A DNA stretch of 64,000 nt, taken from positions 2,057,819-2,121,818 of the forward strand of contig NZ_KB455575.1 of NCBI RefSeq assembly GCF_000341735.1. The letters are read 5' to 3'. Each line of letters starts with the position of its first letter. Within the stretch, counting starts at the first letter, position 1. The position numbers and the translations under genes are program-made. Under the pieces are notes generated by a model that saw only the letters and a program-made list of their open reading frames with translations, was not told the origin of the DNA and did not search any database. Origin of the DNA: Methylotuvimicrobium buryatense 5G (lineage in GTDB: Bacteria > Pseudomonadota > Gammaproteobacteria > Methylococcales > Methylomonadaceae). Positions 39,559 to 47,671 of the stretch are shown one piece after another.

Positions 39559-40722
39559 TTACTTAAATTTGGTTTCAGGTTGATCAAAACCCAGCGTATC
39601 CAATTCGGTTTTCGGATGTAAAAAACCTTCGATCGGGGCGACCGCAACCAAAGAACGTGGCGCCGCGAGTAACAGCGGTTGTCTCAACTGACCGTTCCAA
39701 GTCCGGAACGACAATGGCCTGCCTTTATAACCTTGCAACGCGAATTTGTCGCTCAACAAATAAGGCTTGATATCGTTGAGTTGGCTCGATTGGGTCCGGG
39801 TCGCGGCCTCGCCGACGGCACGAATCGCTAGATAAGCGCCGTAATCCGCCTCTTCCATCCAACGGCCCTTTTGCTCTTTGAAACGATTTTGAATTTGCAC
39901 CGCGCCCCATTGTTCATGCGCACGATGCCAGGACGTCGCGATCAAGCCTTGCGTGCCGATAACCGGCCTTGGAATCCAAGTCCGATAATCGAGATATTCG
40001 CCGAACAAGCCTTGTTCGTCGGCAACCACCAATATATCGTAGTCGACGCCCTGCGTGAACACCGGTACATCGGATTGAGCGGTACGCCGAGCGTCATAGG
40101 TATGATCCCAGGCTTTCTCCGCGACGATTTTCATGCCGAAACGCTTCGCGGATCGCTTGATCGCAGCGGCGAATAATTTATCTTCATCGCTCGCACCGAT
40201 CACCAAAAACCACTTGGCCCAGCGCTTTTTCAACATATATTGAGCTAAGGCATCGGCACGCATTGCGCGGCTTGGTAAGATATGCAGCACATCGCTACCG
40301 CAACGCTGCCGCAGACTGTCGTCCGTCGTCCCCGCATCGAAAATCAAGGTGTGCTCCGGCTTATTCGCATCGATGATTTTCAGTAAATCATCGGCTGGCA
40401 AATTAGCGACAACAAAGGAAAATTTCCCGGCTATCTTGTCGTTAAATTCCTGGGCGACATCGCCGTCGATCGGCACGATAACCTTGTTCAGTTTATACAA
40501 TTGACCGGTAAACTGTCCGGTAGTGTTGTTATCGTCGATCGCCAGTTCGGCGCCAAGTTCCCCTTTGTCTTGAATAAACGGATCAAGATTCGACAAGGCC
40601 GGCGGAGCCGTTTTTTCTTGGGTAAAGTAAACAATTTCGATTTCCTGTTTTTGTTCCGCTTGTGCAACAAAGACAGTCAACGACAGCATACTAATACCTA
40701 ACAATAAAGATCGGACGATCAT
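39559..40722 (-). CDS. Periplasmic substrate-binding-like protein, PQQ-alcohol-oxidation-associated
   Basis: From the ATG at 40722 the protein has a clear signal peptide (MIVRSLLLGISMLSLTVFV..AQA) and about 387 residues. It has the periplasmic binding fold of the branched-chain amino acid group (AELAIDDNNTTGQFTG, LIFDAGTTDDSLRQRC, VIGTQGLIATSWHRAHEQWG). The longer open frame reaches into the family A repeat at 40751 and is not real coding. It is first in a five-gene overlapping or close operon that ends with rfbB. Its ligand is unknown. Confidence 0.88.
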   Translation of the reverse strand: MIVRSLLLGISMLSLTVFVAQAEQKQEIEIVYFTQEKTAPPALSNLDPFIQDKGELGAELAIDDNNTTGQFTGQLYKLNKVIVPIDGDVAQEFNDKIAGKFSFVVANLPADDLLKIIDANKPEHTLIFDAGTTDDSLRQRCGSDVLHILPSRAMRADALAQYMLKKRWAKWFLVIGASDEDKLFAAAIKRSAKRFGMKIVAEKAWDHTYDARRTAQSDVPVFTQGVDYDILVVADEQGLFGEYLDYRTWIPRPVIGTQGLIATSWHRAHEQWGAVQIQNRFKEQKGRWMEEADYGAYLAIRAVGEAATRTQSSQLNDIKPYLLSDKFALQGYKGRPLSFRTWNGQLRQPLLLAAPRSLVAVAPIEGFLHPKTELDTLGFDQPETKFK

Positions 40723-40750
40723 TTTCCTACTCCATTCAATTGCTGTGGCT

Positions 40751-40896
40751 GAGATAAAAATTCGGCGCCGGGGGTCCGCCAAAGGACGCCGTGAATACGT
40801 CCATCTAGGCTCGAGAAAGCTCCATGCTGGCAAAGCCTTGTCGGACACCTCGGCGCCTCCTTAGGCACTGCCGAAATTTGAAGTGCGAAAGATATA
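40751..40896 (-). repeat. Family A repeat, left end truncated
   Basis: AAAATTCGGCGCCGGGGG to GTGCGAAAGATATA matches minus-oriented A copies, starting 29 bases upstream of the binding-protein ATG. The TATA-like terminus is lost on the gene-proximal side. The rest of the 362-base gap up to 41085 shows nothing I can name. Confidence 0.75.
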
Positions 40897-41084
40897 ACTT
40901 AACAAATTCCTGACGCTTAAGGTATTGCTCAATCGAGCATTATAAACATAACTGAGCAGGGTTTCCTTATGCATCGACACCGCCAATAATAAACTGCCCC
41001 CTAATACAAGCGAAAACACACTATAATTTAAAAAAGCGCCACATTATTCGATAACCCAACATTACTCATGATTTCGTAATCCCC

Positions 41085-41489
41085 ATGGCCGACATCAATC
41101 CTCCTTCAGAAGATCATCGTGATATTTTCGATTTAGATACCGATGATACGATTCAAGATAATGGCCGAAGATCGGTTCGCTATGTCAGAAACGATATTCA
41201 AGTCGCGTTGATTGCAAAAAACCTGCTAGGGATAGATAAAAAGACACAAGCCCAACTTCAAGACATCAGCAGTAAAGGCTTACGCGTAAGCGCCGAAGAA
41301 AAACTGAGCATCAATAAAAAAATTACTGTAGTACTTAAATTCACGGACGGCAGACGATTTAATATCAAAGCCAAAGTCGTCCGCCAATCCAGCAGCAATA
41401 AGTTTGACTACGGTATCAAGTTCGAAGAAAGACAAAACGGTCTTGGCGATCATTTACTTGAAACTCAGACGGATTTACTGTTTAAATGA
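41085..41489 (+). CDS. PilZ domain protein
   Basis: A 134-residue single-domain protein. An acidic N-terminus is followed by RRSVRYVRNDIQVAL, which resembles the RxxxR c-di-GMP motif, and by LQDISSKGLRVSA, the D/N-x-S-x-x-G motif. The later beta strands (FNIKAKVVRQ, FDYGIKFEE) complete the barrel. It probably binds cyclic di-GMP; the target is unknown. It stands alone with repeats downstream. Confidence 0.82.
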   Translation: MADINPPSEDHRDIFDLDTDDTIQDNGRRSVRYVRNDIQVALIAKNLLGIDKKTQAQLQDISSKGLRVSAEEKLSINKKITVVLKFTDGRRFNIKAKVVRQSSSNKFDYGIKFEERQNGLGDHLLETQTDLLFK

Positions 41490-41558
41490 ACGATCCAAGA
41501 AAATTATTGCCCAATTAAAAGACAGGCATTACCACCATGAAACCGGATATCGGCAAAT

Positions 41559-41635
41559 TATACCTTTCGCACTTCAAATTTCGGCAGTGCAGCGGAAGAG
41601 ACCCCGGGGCCGAATTTTCATTTACGATGGGTATA
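41559..41635 (+). repeat. Minimal family A repeat (77 bp)
   Basis: TATACCTTTCGCACTTC to TTTACGATGGGTATA, with the centre collapsed to about 20 bases. This shows the terminal parts alone are recognisable as a unit and may represent a deletion derivative. A full copy follows only 33 bases later. Confidence 0.75.
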
Positions 41636-41667
41636 AAATGCCATATCGATACCAATGAACACTTTGT

Positions 41668-41831
41668 TATACCTATCGCACTTCAAATTTCGGCATTAGC
41701 GTATGGAGGCGTCGGGGCGTTCGGCAAAGGCTTTGGCAGCATGGATGCTGTCATAAAGCCCACATGGACCTATTCACGGCGTCCTTTGACGGGCACCCCG
41801 CGACGCCGAAATTTGACTAGCAAAGGGTATA
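41668..41831 (+). repeat. Family A repeat, full length
   Basis: It runs TATACCTATCGCACTTC to ACTAGCAAAGGGTATA, about 164 bp, nearly identical to 18537-18698. It ends 31 bases before the next ATG, so its terminal GGGTATAGTC could serve as part of a promoter. Confidence 0.85.
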
Positions 41832-41862
41832 GTCAGGAATCTTTTCGAATGAGGAATCCAAA

Positions 41863-42216
41863 ATGGAAATCCAAGCCATAACACCACGCATCGACAATAC
41901 CGTACCGAATGTTCCCGCTCAGCCGGAGCAAAATCGCGGACTTACCGAAGAGCTAAATCAAAGGACTGCCACACCAAGAGCGCCTATCGTTAACGATGAA
42001 CAAAATCTCGAATTATCGGATAACGCACTGCAACTTTCCGAATCGTTTCGTAACCGTGAAGTGCAAAATATCAATACAGCCCCACCGGTCACCGAACCGG
42101 AACAGGCCAACGAGATTGTCAGGCAAACCGCCGACTTGATTAAACAATTTCCGTCGAACGGTCTAGCCGCTCAGAGCAACCTGACATCTAGCGTCGTGAA
42201 AGGACTGCTCGGTTAA
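41863..42216 (+). CDS. Small hypothetical protein
   Basis: A 117-residue soluble protein, rich in Asn, Gln, Pro and Glu, probably largely disordered in residues 1-50. The C-terminal part (ANEIVRQTADLIKQFPSNGLAAQSNLTSSVVKGLL) looks helical. It has an AGGA ribosome-binding site. The next gene starts directly after its stop codon (TAAATG), so both are co-translated. I do not recognise the family; such small proteins with a C-terminal QSN..V..LL helix sometimes accompany motility genes, but that is speculation. Confidence 0.65.
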   Translation: MEIQAITPRIDNTVPNVPAQPEQNRGLTEELNQRTATPRAPIVNDEQNLELSDNALQLSESFRNREVQNINTAPPVTEPEQANEIVRQTADLIKQFPSNGLAAQSNLTSSVVKGLLG

Positions 42217-43047
42217 ATGATGCCTTCGCCTTTTTTAAGCGAAATTTATATTTATCCGGTTAAATCGTTGGCGGGTATTGCAGTCGACCGCTGGCCGGTG
42301 ACCGAAAAAGGCCTGCGCCATGATAGGCAATGGATGTTGGTTGATAAAAACAGAAAATTTTTATCCCAGCGGCGCCTGCCTAAGATGGCATTGATTCGCA
42401 CCGCATTGACCGAAAGTTGTCTGACTCTATCGGCGCCGGGTTTGGACGATTTGGTACTCCCCCTGGAGGCATCAAGCGGTGAAACGCTCGAATGCGAAAT
42501 CTGGCATGACCGCTGCCTGGCACACGAGGTTTCAACACAAGCAAACCGATGGCTCAGTGATTTTTTACACATCGACTGTAAATTGGTCTACCAAGCGGAA
42601 GAAACGATTCGCCCGGTCGATCCGAATTACGCCCGGCCCGAAGACAAAGTTTATTTTTCGGACGGCTTTCCGTTCTTGATACTTTCGGAAAACTCTCTGG
42701 CCTCACTCAACCGCGCCATGAATCTGAATTATCCAATGCCCCGTTTTAGGCCTAATTTGGTCATTTCAGGTTGCGATAGCTACGCCGAAGACAGTTGGCG
42801 AACGATAAGCATCGGCGAAATCAACTTCAGATTACCTAAACCCTGTGCGCGCTGCTCGGTACCGACTATCGATCCGGAAACGGCAGAATCCGGACAAGAG
42901 CCGCTGCTCACATTAAGTAGAATTCGCAAATGGAACCAAAAAGTTTATTTCGGACAAAATGCCTTGCATGACAATACCGGAGTATTACACATCGGCGATC
43001 AGGTTAGCATCCATAAAACCGGACCCAAACAACCCCCGATAGTCTAA
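42217..43047 (+). CDS. MOSC domain protein
   Basis: A 276-residue protein with an N-terminal MOSC beta-barrel domain (LSEIYIYPVKSLAGIAVDRWPV, GLRHDRQWMLVD) and a MOSC domain (residues about 130-265). RPNLVISGC, FRLPKPCARCSVPTIDPE and GQNALHDNTG are characteristic, with the CxxC-adjacent cysteine that binds molybdenum cofactor. It lacks the C-terminal 2Fe-2S domain of YcbX (about 369 residues). It may reduce N-hydroxylated compounds or deliver Moco sulfur. Confidence 0.9.
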   Translation: MMPSPFLSEIYIYPVKSLAGIAVDRWPVTEKGLRHDRQWMLVDKNRKFLSQRRLPKMALIRTALTESCLTLSAPGLDDLVLPLEASSGETLECEIWHDRCLAHEVSTQANRWLSDFLHIDCKLVYQAEETIRPVDPNYARPEDKVYFSDGFPFLILSENSLASLNRAMNLNYPMPRFRPNLVISGCDSYAEDSWRTISIGEINFRLPKPCARCSVPTIDPETAESGQEPLLTLSRIRKWNQKVYFGQNALHDNTGVLHIGDQVSIHKTGPKQPPIV

Positions 43048-43138
43048 AACGAAATATTGATGTTGCCATGATCACGCTCATTAGAATGGCAAAACCATTA
43101 AGATTAAGACGTCGCGATTCACTGAAATTTCCTAAGCC

Positions 43139-43302
43139 TATACCTTTCTTTCACACTTCAAATTTCGGCAGTACCCGAGGAAGCACCGGAGTGTCCGACA
43201 AAGGCATTGCGGGCACGGAGCTGGCATAGAGCCAACATGGACGTATTCACGGCGTCCTTTGACGGACACCCCGGTGCCGAATTTTGATCTACGATGGTTA
43301 TA
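43139..43302 (+). repeat. Family A repeat, diverged
   Basis: It runs TATACCTTTCTTTCACAC to ATCTACGATGGTTATA, about 164 bp. Its left half (AGTACCCGAGGAAGCACC) is like minus-type copies read backwards, and its right half ends GATCTACGATGG as in the 2815 and 41559 copies. It occupies half of the 305-base gap before the Na/Pi gene. Confidence 0.8.
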
Positions 43303-43352
43303 CTTAGAAAGTCATTGTAAATTTTTTAGTTTTTTATCTTAAATAGAGCGCG

Positions 43353-45155
43353 ATGCAAAAAATTTTCCTCATCCTGGGTATTCCCTTATTAAGTATCGGC
43401 TTTTGGCTTAGCGAAGAATTTAAAGGCATCGCAGCCGGCGTTGCTATTTTTTTGTTCGGTATGTTGTCGCTCGAACAAGGCTTCAAGGCCTTTACCGGCG
43501 GCACACTGGAACGTATTCTGCAAAAAACCACTGATACGCGACTCAAAAGTCTGGGCTTTGGCATCGTCGCGACAACGCTGATGCAATCGAGCTCATTGGT
43601 ATCGATCATCACGATATCGTTTCTCAGCGCGGGTTTGCTCGATTTAGCCTCAGGCATCGGGATTATCTTCGGAGCTAACCTCGGCACCTCGACCGGCGCC
43701 TGGCTAATCGCCGGCTTCGGACTTAAAGTCGATATCGCCGCATACGCGCTGCCTATGCTGGTTTTCGGTATATTATTTATTTTTCAAGCCCAGAAAAAAG
43801 TAAAAGGCGTAGGTTTCATTCTGACCGGACTCGGCTTTCTGTTTTTGGGCATCGACTATATGAAAGATAATTTCGAGCGCATCAAGGAAACCATCGACCT
43901 AGTCGAATTCGCCATGCCGGGCATCAAGGGCTTGTTGGTTTACACCGCGGTCGGCGTTGCCGCCACGGTCGTCATGCAATCGAGCCATGCCACAATGGTC
44001 TTGATCATCACCGCGCTAGCAGCACAACAAATCACTTACGAGAATGCCCTGGCCTTGGCGGTCGGCTCTAACATCGGCACGACGATCACGGCTATTATCG
44101 GCGCACTCGGCGCCAATATCGACGGCAAACGTTTAGCCTGGGCGCATTTAATTTTTAATTTTTTGACCGGCTTCGTCACACTCATATTTATTCCTTATTT
44201 TGTCGTGTCTGTAGATTGGCTAAGCGATAAGATCGGAATAAACCCCAGCGACTACACCTTAAAACTCGCCGTCTTTCACACCTTATTCAATTTTGCGGGA
44301 ATCGCTCTATTATTCCCTTTTATCGGGTACATGGTCGTGTTTTTACAACGCTTCATTAAGGAAAGAAAAATCAGCATTTTCATGCCGAAATATTTAAATA
44401 GCTCGGCAGTCGAATTTCCTGAAACAATGAACGAATCGATACGACTGGAGACGCTGCATCTATACGATAATGCCGTTTATGTGATTTTAAGAACTTTCGG
44501 ATTGAGTCGCCGGGATCTTCAGGACAATGAGCAGTTACTTCAAACTTTGAAGCAACAAGAAAATCCGGCCGAATACGATATCGAAAATGCTTACGAAAAA
44601 CGCATTAAAGGTATTTACAGTGCCATTATCGCCTTCATCAGTCGCGCTTCTTTTTCTCCGGAAAACAAACCCTCGGCAAAACTTTATTGGCTACGCGATG
44701 CGAATCGTCATATCGTCGAGGCGATCAAAGATACCAAGCATCTACAAAACAACTGGCTGCATTTTGCCACTTCGCGTTACCGCTACGCCCGCGATGAGTA
44801 TCAAAAGATTGCTTATCAAATCGCAATATTGATCAAGCAAATCGATGCATTCATGAAAAACATCGAGGCCGATGAACTCCCTTTTGTTTCGCTCGATGCT
44901 CTCAAGGCTAAAATTGAGGAAGACGACCAGCAGATCACACGCAGCATCGAGACATTGATTCGCGAAAATAAAATCACCGCCGAAACCGGCTCATCGTTGA
45001 TTAATGACAGCGCTTACATGTTCAGTATCAAAACCAATCTGGTCAAAGCCGCGGAAACTTTATTTTTGCATAATACGCATCACCTTGAGCCTGAGCAGAA
45101 CCTGGCATTGAATGAAACGGAAATCAAAACGGTCGTGGAAACAGTCAATTCATAA
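43353..45155 (+). CDS. Na/Pi cotransporter family protein with C-terminal PhoU-like domain
   Basis: A 600-residue membrane protein of the NptA/YjbB type. The two inverted repeat motifs are QSSS at 78-81 (TLMQSSSLVSIITISF) and QSSH later (VVMQSSHATMVLIIT), each followed by a GANLGTS or GSNIGTT segment. Residues about 360-590 are soluble and helical, resembling the PhoU-like domain. A 17-base gap to the next gene suggests an operon. The substrate is probably phosphate with sodium. Confidence 0.9.
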   Translation: MQKIFLILGIPLLSIGFWLSEEFKGIAAGVAIFLFGMLSLEQGFKAFTGGTLERILQKTTDTRLKSLGFGIVATTLMQSSSLVSIITISFLSAGLLDLASGIGIIFGANLGTSTGAWLIAGFGLKVDIAAYALPMLVFGILFIFQAQKKVKGVGFILTGLGFLFLGIDYMKDNFERIKETIDLVEFAMPGIKGLLVYTAVGVAATVVMQSSHATMVLIITALAAQQITYENALALAVGSNIGTTITAIIGALGANIDGKRLAWAHLIFNFLTGFVTLIFIPYFVVSVDWLSDKIGINPSDYTLKLAVFHTLFNFAGIALLFPFIGYMVVFLQRFIKERKISIFMPKYLNSSAVEFPETMNESIRLETLHLYDNAVYVILRTFGLSRRDLQDNEQLLQTLKQQENPAEYDIENAYEKRIKGIYSAIIAFISRASFSPENKPSAKLYWLRDANRHIVEAIKDTKHLQNNWLHFATSRYRYARDEYQKIAYQIAILIKQIDAFMKNIEADELPFVSLDALKAKIEEDDQQITRSIETLIRENKITAETGSSLINDSAYMFSIKTNLVKAAETLFLHNTHHLEPEQNLALNETEIKTVVETVNS

Positions 45156-45172
45156 GTAAAAGGTATCGGATC

Positions 45173-45433
45173 ATGAAAGCAAAATTTTTGACCCAATTGG
45201 AACATTTCTTCGATCCAGAGCACAAAAAAACCAAACACTACGCTAAGGAACTAAAAACCGTTCTCCGCAAACTGAAAAAGAAGGAACGCGAATTGACCGA
45301 TGCGCTCGAACAAACCGCCGATCAGGAATTGGCGAAATTGTATCAAACCGAATTGGAAATCATCCGGATTCAACGCAAAAAAGGACTGGATATTTTGCAG
45401 GCGATCCGTAAGGATCGACAGAAAAACCGCTAG
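45173..45433 (+). CDS. Small coiled-coil hypothetical protein
   Basis: An 86-residue, strongly charged and helical protein, with heptad-like Leu and Ile spacing through KELKTVLRKLKKKERELTDALEQ and LYQTELEIIRIQRKKGLDIL. It starts 17 bases after the Na/Pi gene and is probably co-transcribed. No family is recognised; a regulatory partner of the transporter is conceivable. Confidence 0.75.
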   Translation: MKAKFLTQLEHFFDPEHKKTKHYAKELKTVLRKLKKKERELTDALEQTADQELAKLYQTELEIIRIQRKKGLDILQAIRKDRQKNR

Positions 45434-45506
45434 CCTTGGCAATGTCGGATGACTTGAAGCCACTGACCGAATAACGCATTTTCAGCCAACATCGCAGTAT
45501 GACGGG

Positions 45507-45536
45507 CAAAAAAAAGCGGACAGAAACTGTCCGCTT
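45507..45536 (-). terminator. Rho-independent terminator after mmoR
   Basis: On the minus strand AAGCGGACAG, TTT loop and CTGTCCGCTT form a perfect 10-bp stem, followed by a run of T (A-run on the plus strand at 45508-45515). It lies about 130 bases beyond the mmoR stop and ends the sMMO regulatory end of the cluster. The convergent plus-strand gene has no T-tract on its side. Confidence 0.88.
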
Positions 45537-45667
45537 GAGAAACTCTTAAAACCCTTTAGGAGGTAAGCTGCATAACGCAATTAATCAAGAGTTGAACGCA
45601 TTATACCGAGCGCAAAAACCCTTGAAAATGTGACGAATTGACGCGCGACAGCTTGTCGCAGTAATAT

Positions 45668-47440
45668 TCATTGAAAATGAAACGATGGTTGTGCGCCCGA
45701 TCTGTCCAAGCCGAAGCGCTCTATTTTTTTGTATAGCGTGGAACGGGTAATACCGAGCTTTTTGGCCGCTAGCGATATATTACCCTCGCATTCAAGTAAT
45801 GCCGTTTTGATACCGTAGGCTTCCCAATCAGCAAGACTCATGGATTGGCTAGGTATGAACTGACGATTGTTTATCCTCGTACCAACTGCACTGTTATCCT
45901 TGTTATTTAATTCGGCTTTAAAGTCGTCAGGCAAATCGTCCTGGGTAATCAACGAACTTTGCGCGGTATATAGGGTTGAGCGCAATACATTCAACAATTG
46001 CCGCACATTTCCGGGCCATGAATGCTGTTCAAACAGAGCGATGACATCGGAAGAAAACTCGACGCGTTCCTCAACGGGTAACTTATCCAGTTCCTGTTTC
46101 ATCACGCGATGGATCAGAGGCACTTTATCGGATCGTTCGCGGAGCGGCGGCAAATGGATCTGCGCACCGTTGAGACGATAATATAAATCGCGTCTAAACC
46201 GACCGGCTTCGACTGCTTCGAGCAAATTGACATTAGTCGCGGCAACCACCTGAACATCGACCCGAACCGACCGCGTTCCCCCTACCGGAGTGAATTCGGA
46301 GGTTTCGAGCACCCTAAGCAATGTTGATTGCAGCTCGAAGCTCATATCGCCTATTTCATCCAGAAATAGAGTTCCCCGGTCAGCGAGTCTGAATTTCCCC
46401 GGCTTGCCGGAGTTACGCGCTCCTGTGAAACTACCTGCCTCGTAACCGAATAATTCGCTCTCGATCAGTTCATGAGGTATCGATGCACAATTGATCGCAA
46501 TCAATGGCCCATTTTTGCGCGGACCGGCTTGTTTGATCAGATTAACAAAATAATCCTTGCCGACGCCCGATTCCCCTGTAACCAGAATCGGTATGTGGTA
46601 GCGCTGCAATTTGACCGCTTTTTTAATCATGGGCTTTAGCGTATCGGCTTCATGGTTAAAATCGATATTCGATTCTCTTCTTTTAGTTCGATACAAGCCG
46701 ATTTGTTGCAAGATACGCTGTTGCGCATCTGGATCTGCGGCTATCGGAAAATTTCCGTTGATCAATACACAAATCAAATGCAAAAAAGCGAACAACGCAT
46801 TCATGTTTTGCCGGCAATCACCGATTAGACCGATAACGGCAAGCAACTTGCCGTTATCTTCAATTATCGGATAACCCACGGTCGTATAGGGGTGCAGCAA
46901 GCTCAAATAGTGCTCCATCCCCTGAAAGGCGATGGGTTTTCTTAATACGACCGCACTTCCCGGACCATTATTACCGATTGCCGCCTCATGCCAATTGATA
47001 TGATGGTCGTTCATGCGTTTAAGAAAATAGGCATAAGATTCAAGGTCACCCAACAGATGCAACAAATCGCCGGAATCGGAAGTTATGACCATCATCAAAC
47101 CGGATTCAACCATGAAAGGCAAAAAGTTCTCTTCAATCTGTTGAATAATTTTCAGGATTTCATTCGATTCGTTGCTTTGGGAAACGGTCGGCGGCTTCAT
47201 GCCGCAATACTGCCATTCGGAAAAGTGGCCCAGAGGCAATTGATACTCTTCCCGACAACGCCGCCAAGCTTGTTGAACTTCAGACCTCACCCAATCTTGT
47301 TGCTCGGGTAGCGTCCTAGTTTGATTCATCCATTGCCAAGCTTGACTAGGACGATAAAGATCGTTGTTTAAACGATGTCGATTCGAGAGCGCCTCTCGCG
47401 CCATTGTTAAATCGCGGGGTAATAGAATATCCATGTTCAT
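45668..47440 (-). CDS. mmoR: Sigma-54-dependent sMMO activator MmoR
   Basis: This 590-residue enhancer-binding protein has an AcoR-like GAF-type sensor region (about 95-230, AIGNNGPGSAVVLRKPIAFQG), an AAA+ domain with Walker A GESGVGKD at 289-296 and Walker B TLFLDEIGD at 357-365, and a Fis-type helix-turn-helix at the C-terminus (NISLAAKKLGITRSTLYKKIERFGL). The sigma-54 contact loop reads GSFTGA (336-341) in place of GAFTGA. In other methanotrophs MmoR activates mmoX, which has a sigma-54 promoter here. Terminators lie on both sides, so it is its own transcription unit. Confidence 0.92.
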   Translation of the reverse strand: MNMDILLPRDLTMAREALSNRHRLNNDLYRPSQAWQWMNQTRTLPEQQDWVRSEVQQAWRRCREEYQLPLGHFSEWQYCGMKPPTVSQSNESNEILKIIQQIEENFLPFMVESGLMMVITSDSGDLLHLLGDLESYAYFLKRMNDHHINWHEAAIGNNGPGSAVVLRKPIAFQGMEHYLSLLHPYTTVGYPIIEDNGKLLAVIGLIGDCRQNMNALFAFLHLICVLINGNFPIAADPDAQQRILQQIGLYRTKRRESNIDFNHEADTLKPMIKKAVKLQRYHIPILVTGESGVGKDYFVNLIKQAGPRKNGPLIAINCASIPHELIESELFGYEAGSFTGARNSGKPGKFRLADRGTLFLDEIGDMSFELQSTLLRVLETSEFTPVGGTRSVRVDVQVVAATNVNLLEAVEAGRFRRDLYYRLNGAQIHLPPLRERSDKVPLIHRVMKQELDKLPVEERVEFSSDVIALFEQHSWPGNVRQLLNVLRSTLYTAQSSLITQDDLPDDFKAELNNKDNSAVGTRINNRQFIPSQSMSLADWEAYGIKTALLECEGNISLAAKKLGITRSTLYKKIERFGLDRSGAQPSFHFQ

Positions 47441-47549
47441 TCGTTGATTTAAAACGGATTATTGACAACCATATCGACCCGAAACCATTTTTTCTTTATA
47501 AAACAGCGAGATATGGACCAATTCAAAGATGACCCACATTAACAGAATC

Positions 47550-47600
47550 AAAAAAAAAGGCAATGAGACATAGTGTCGCATTGACCTATGCCGCATTGCC
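47550..47600 (-). terminator. Rho-independent terminator after mmoG
   Basis: On the minus strand, GGCAATG..CATAG pairs with CTATG..CATTGCC, leaving internal mismatches and a loop of about 12 bases, and is followed by a run of eight or nine T. It lies about 72 bases past the mmoG stop and about 110 before the mmoR start, separating the two genes transcriptionally. Confidence 0.82.
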
Positions 47601-47671
47601 GAGTCCTTGGAAGGATAACGAACAGCTCTATGGTGGTGTTCCTAGAGGAGATGGCAAGACAAACTGATTGA

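Noticed and set aside
40723-40848. N-terminal extension of the ABC binding protein
   Set aside because: It is made of family A repeat sequence; the inner ATG at 40722 starts a proper signal peptide.
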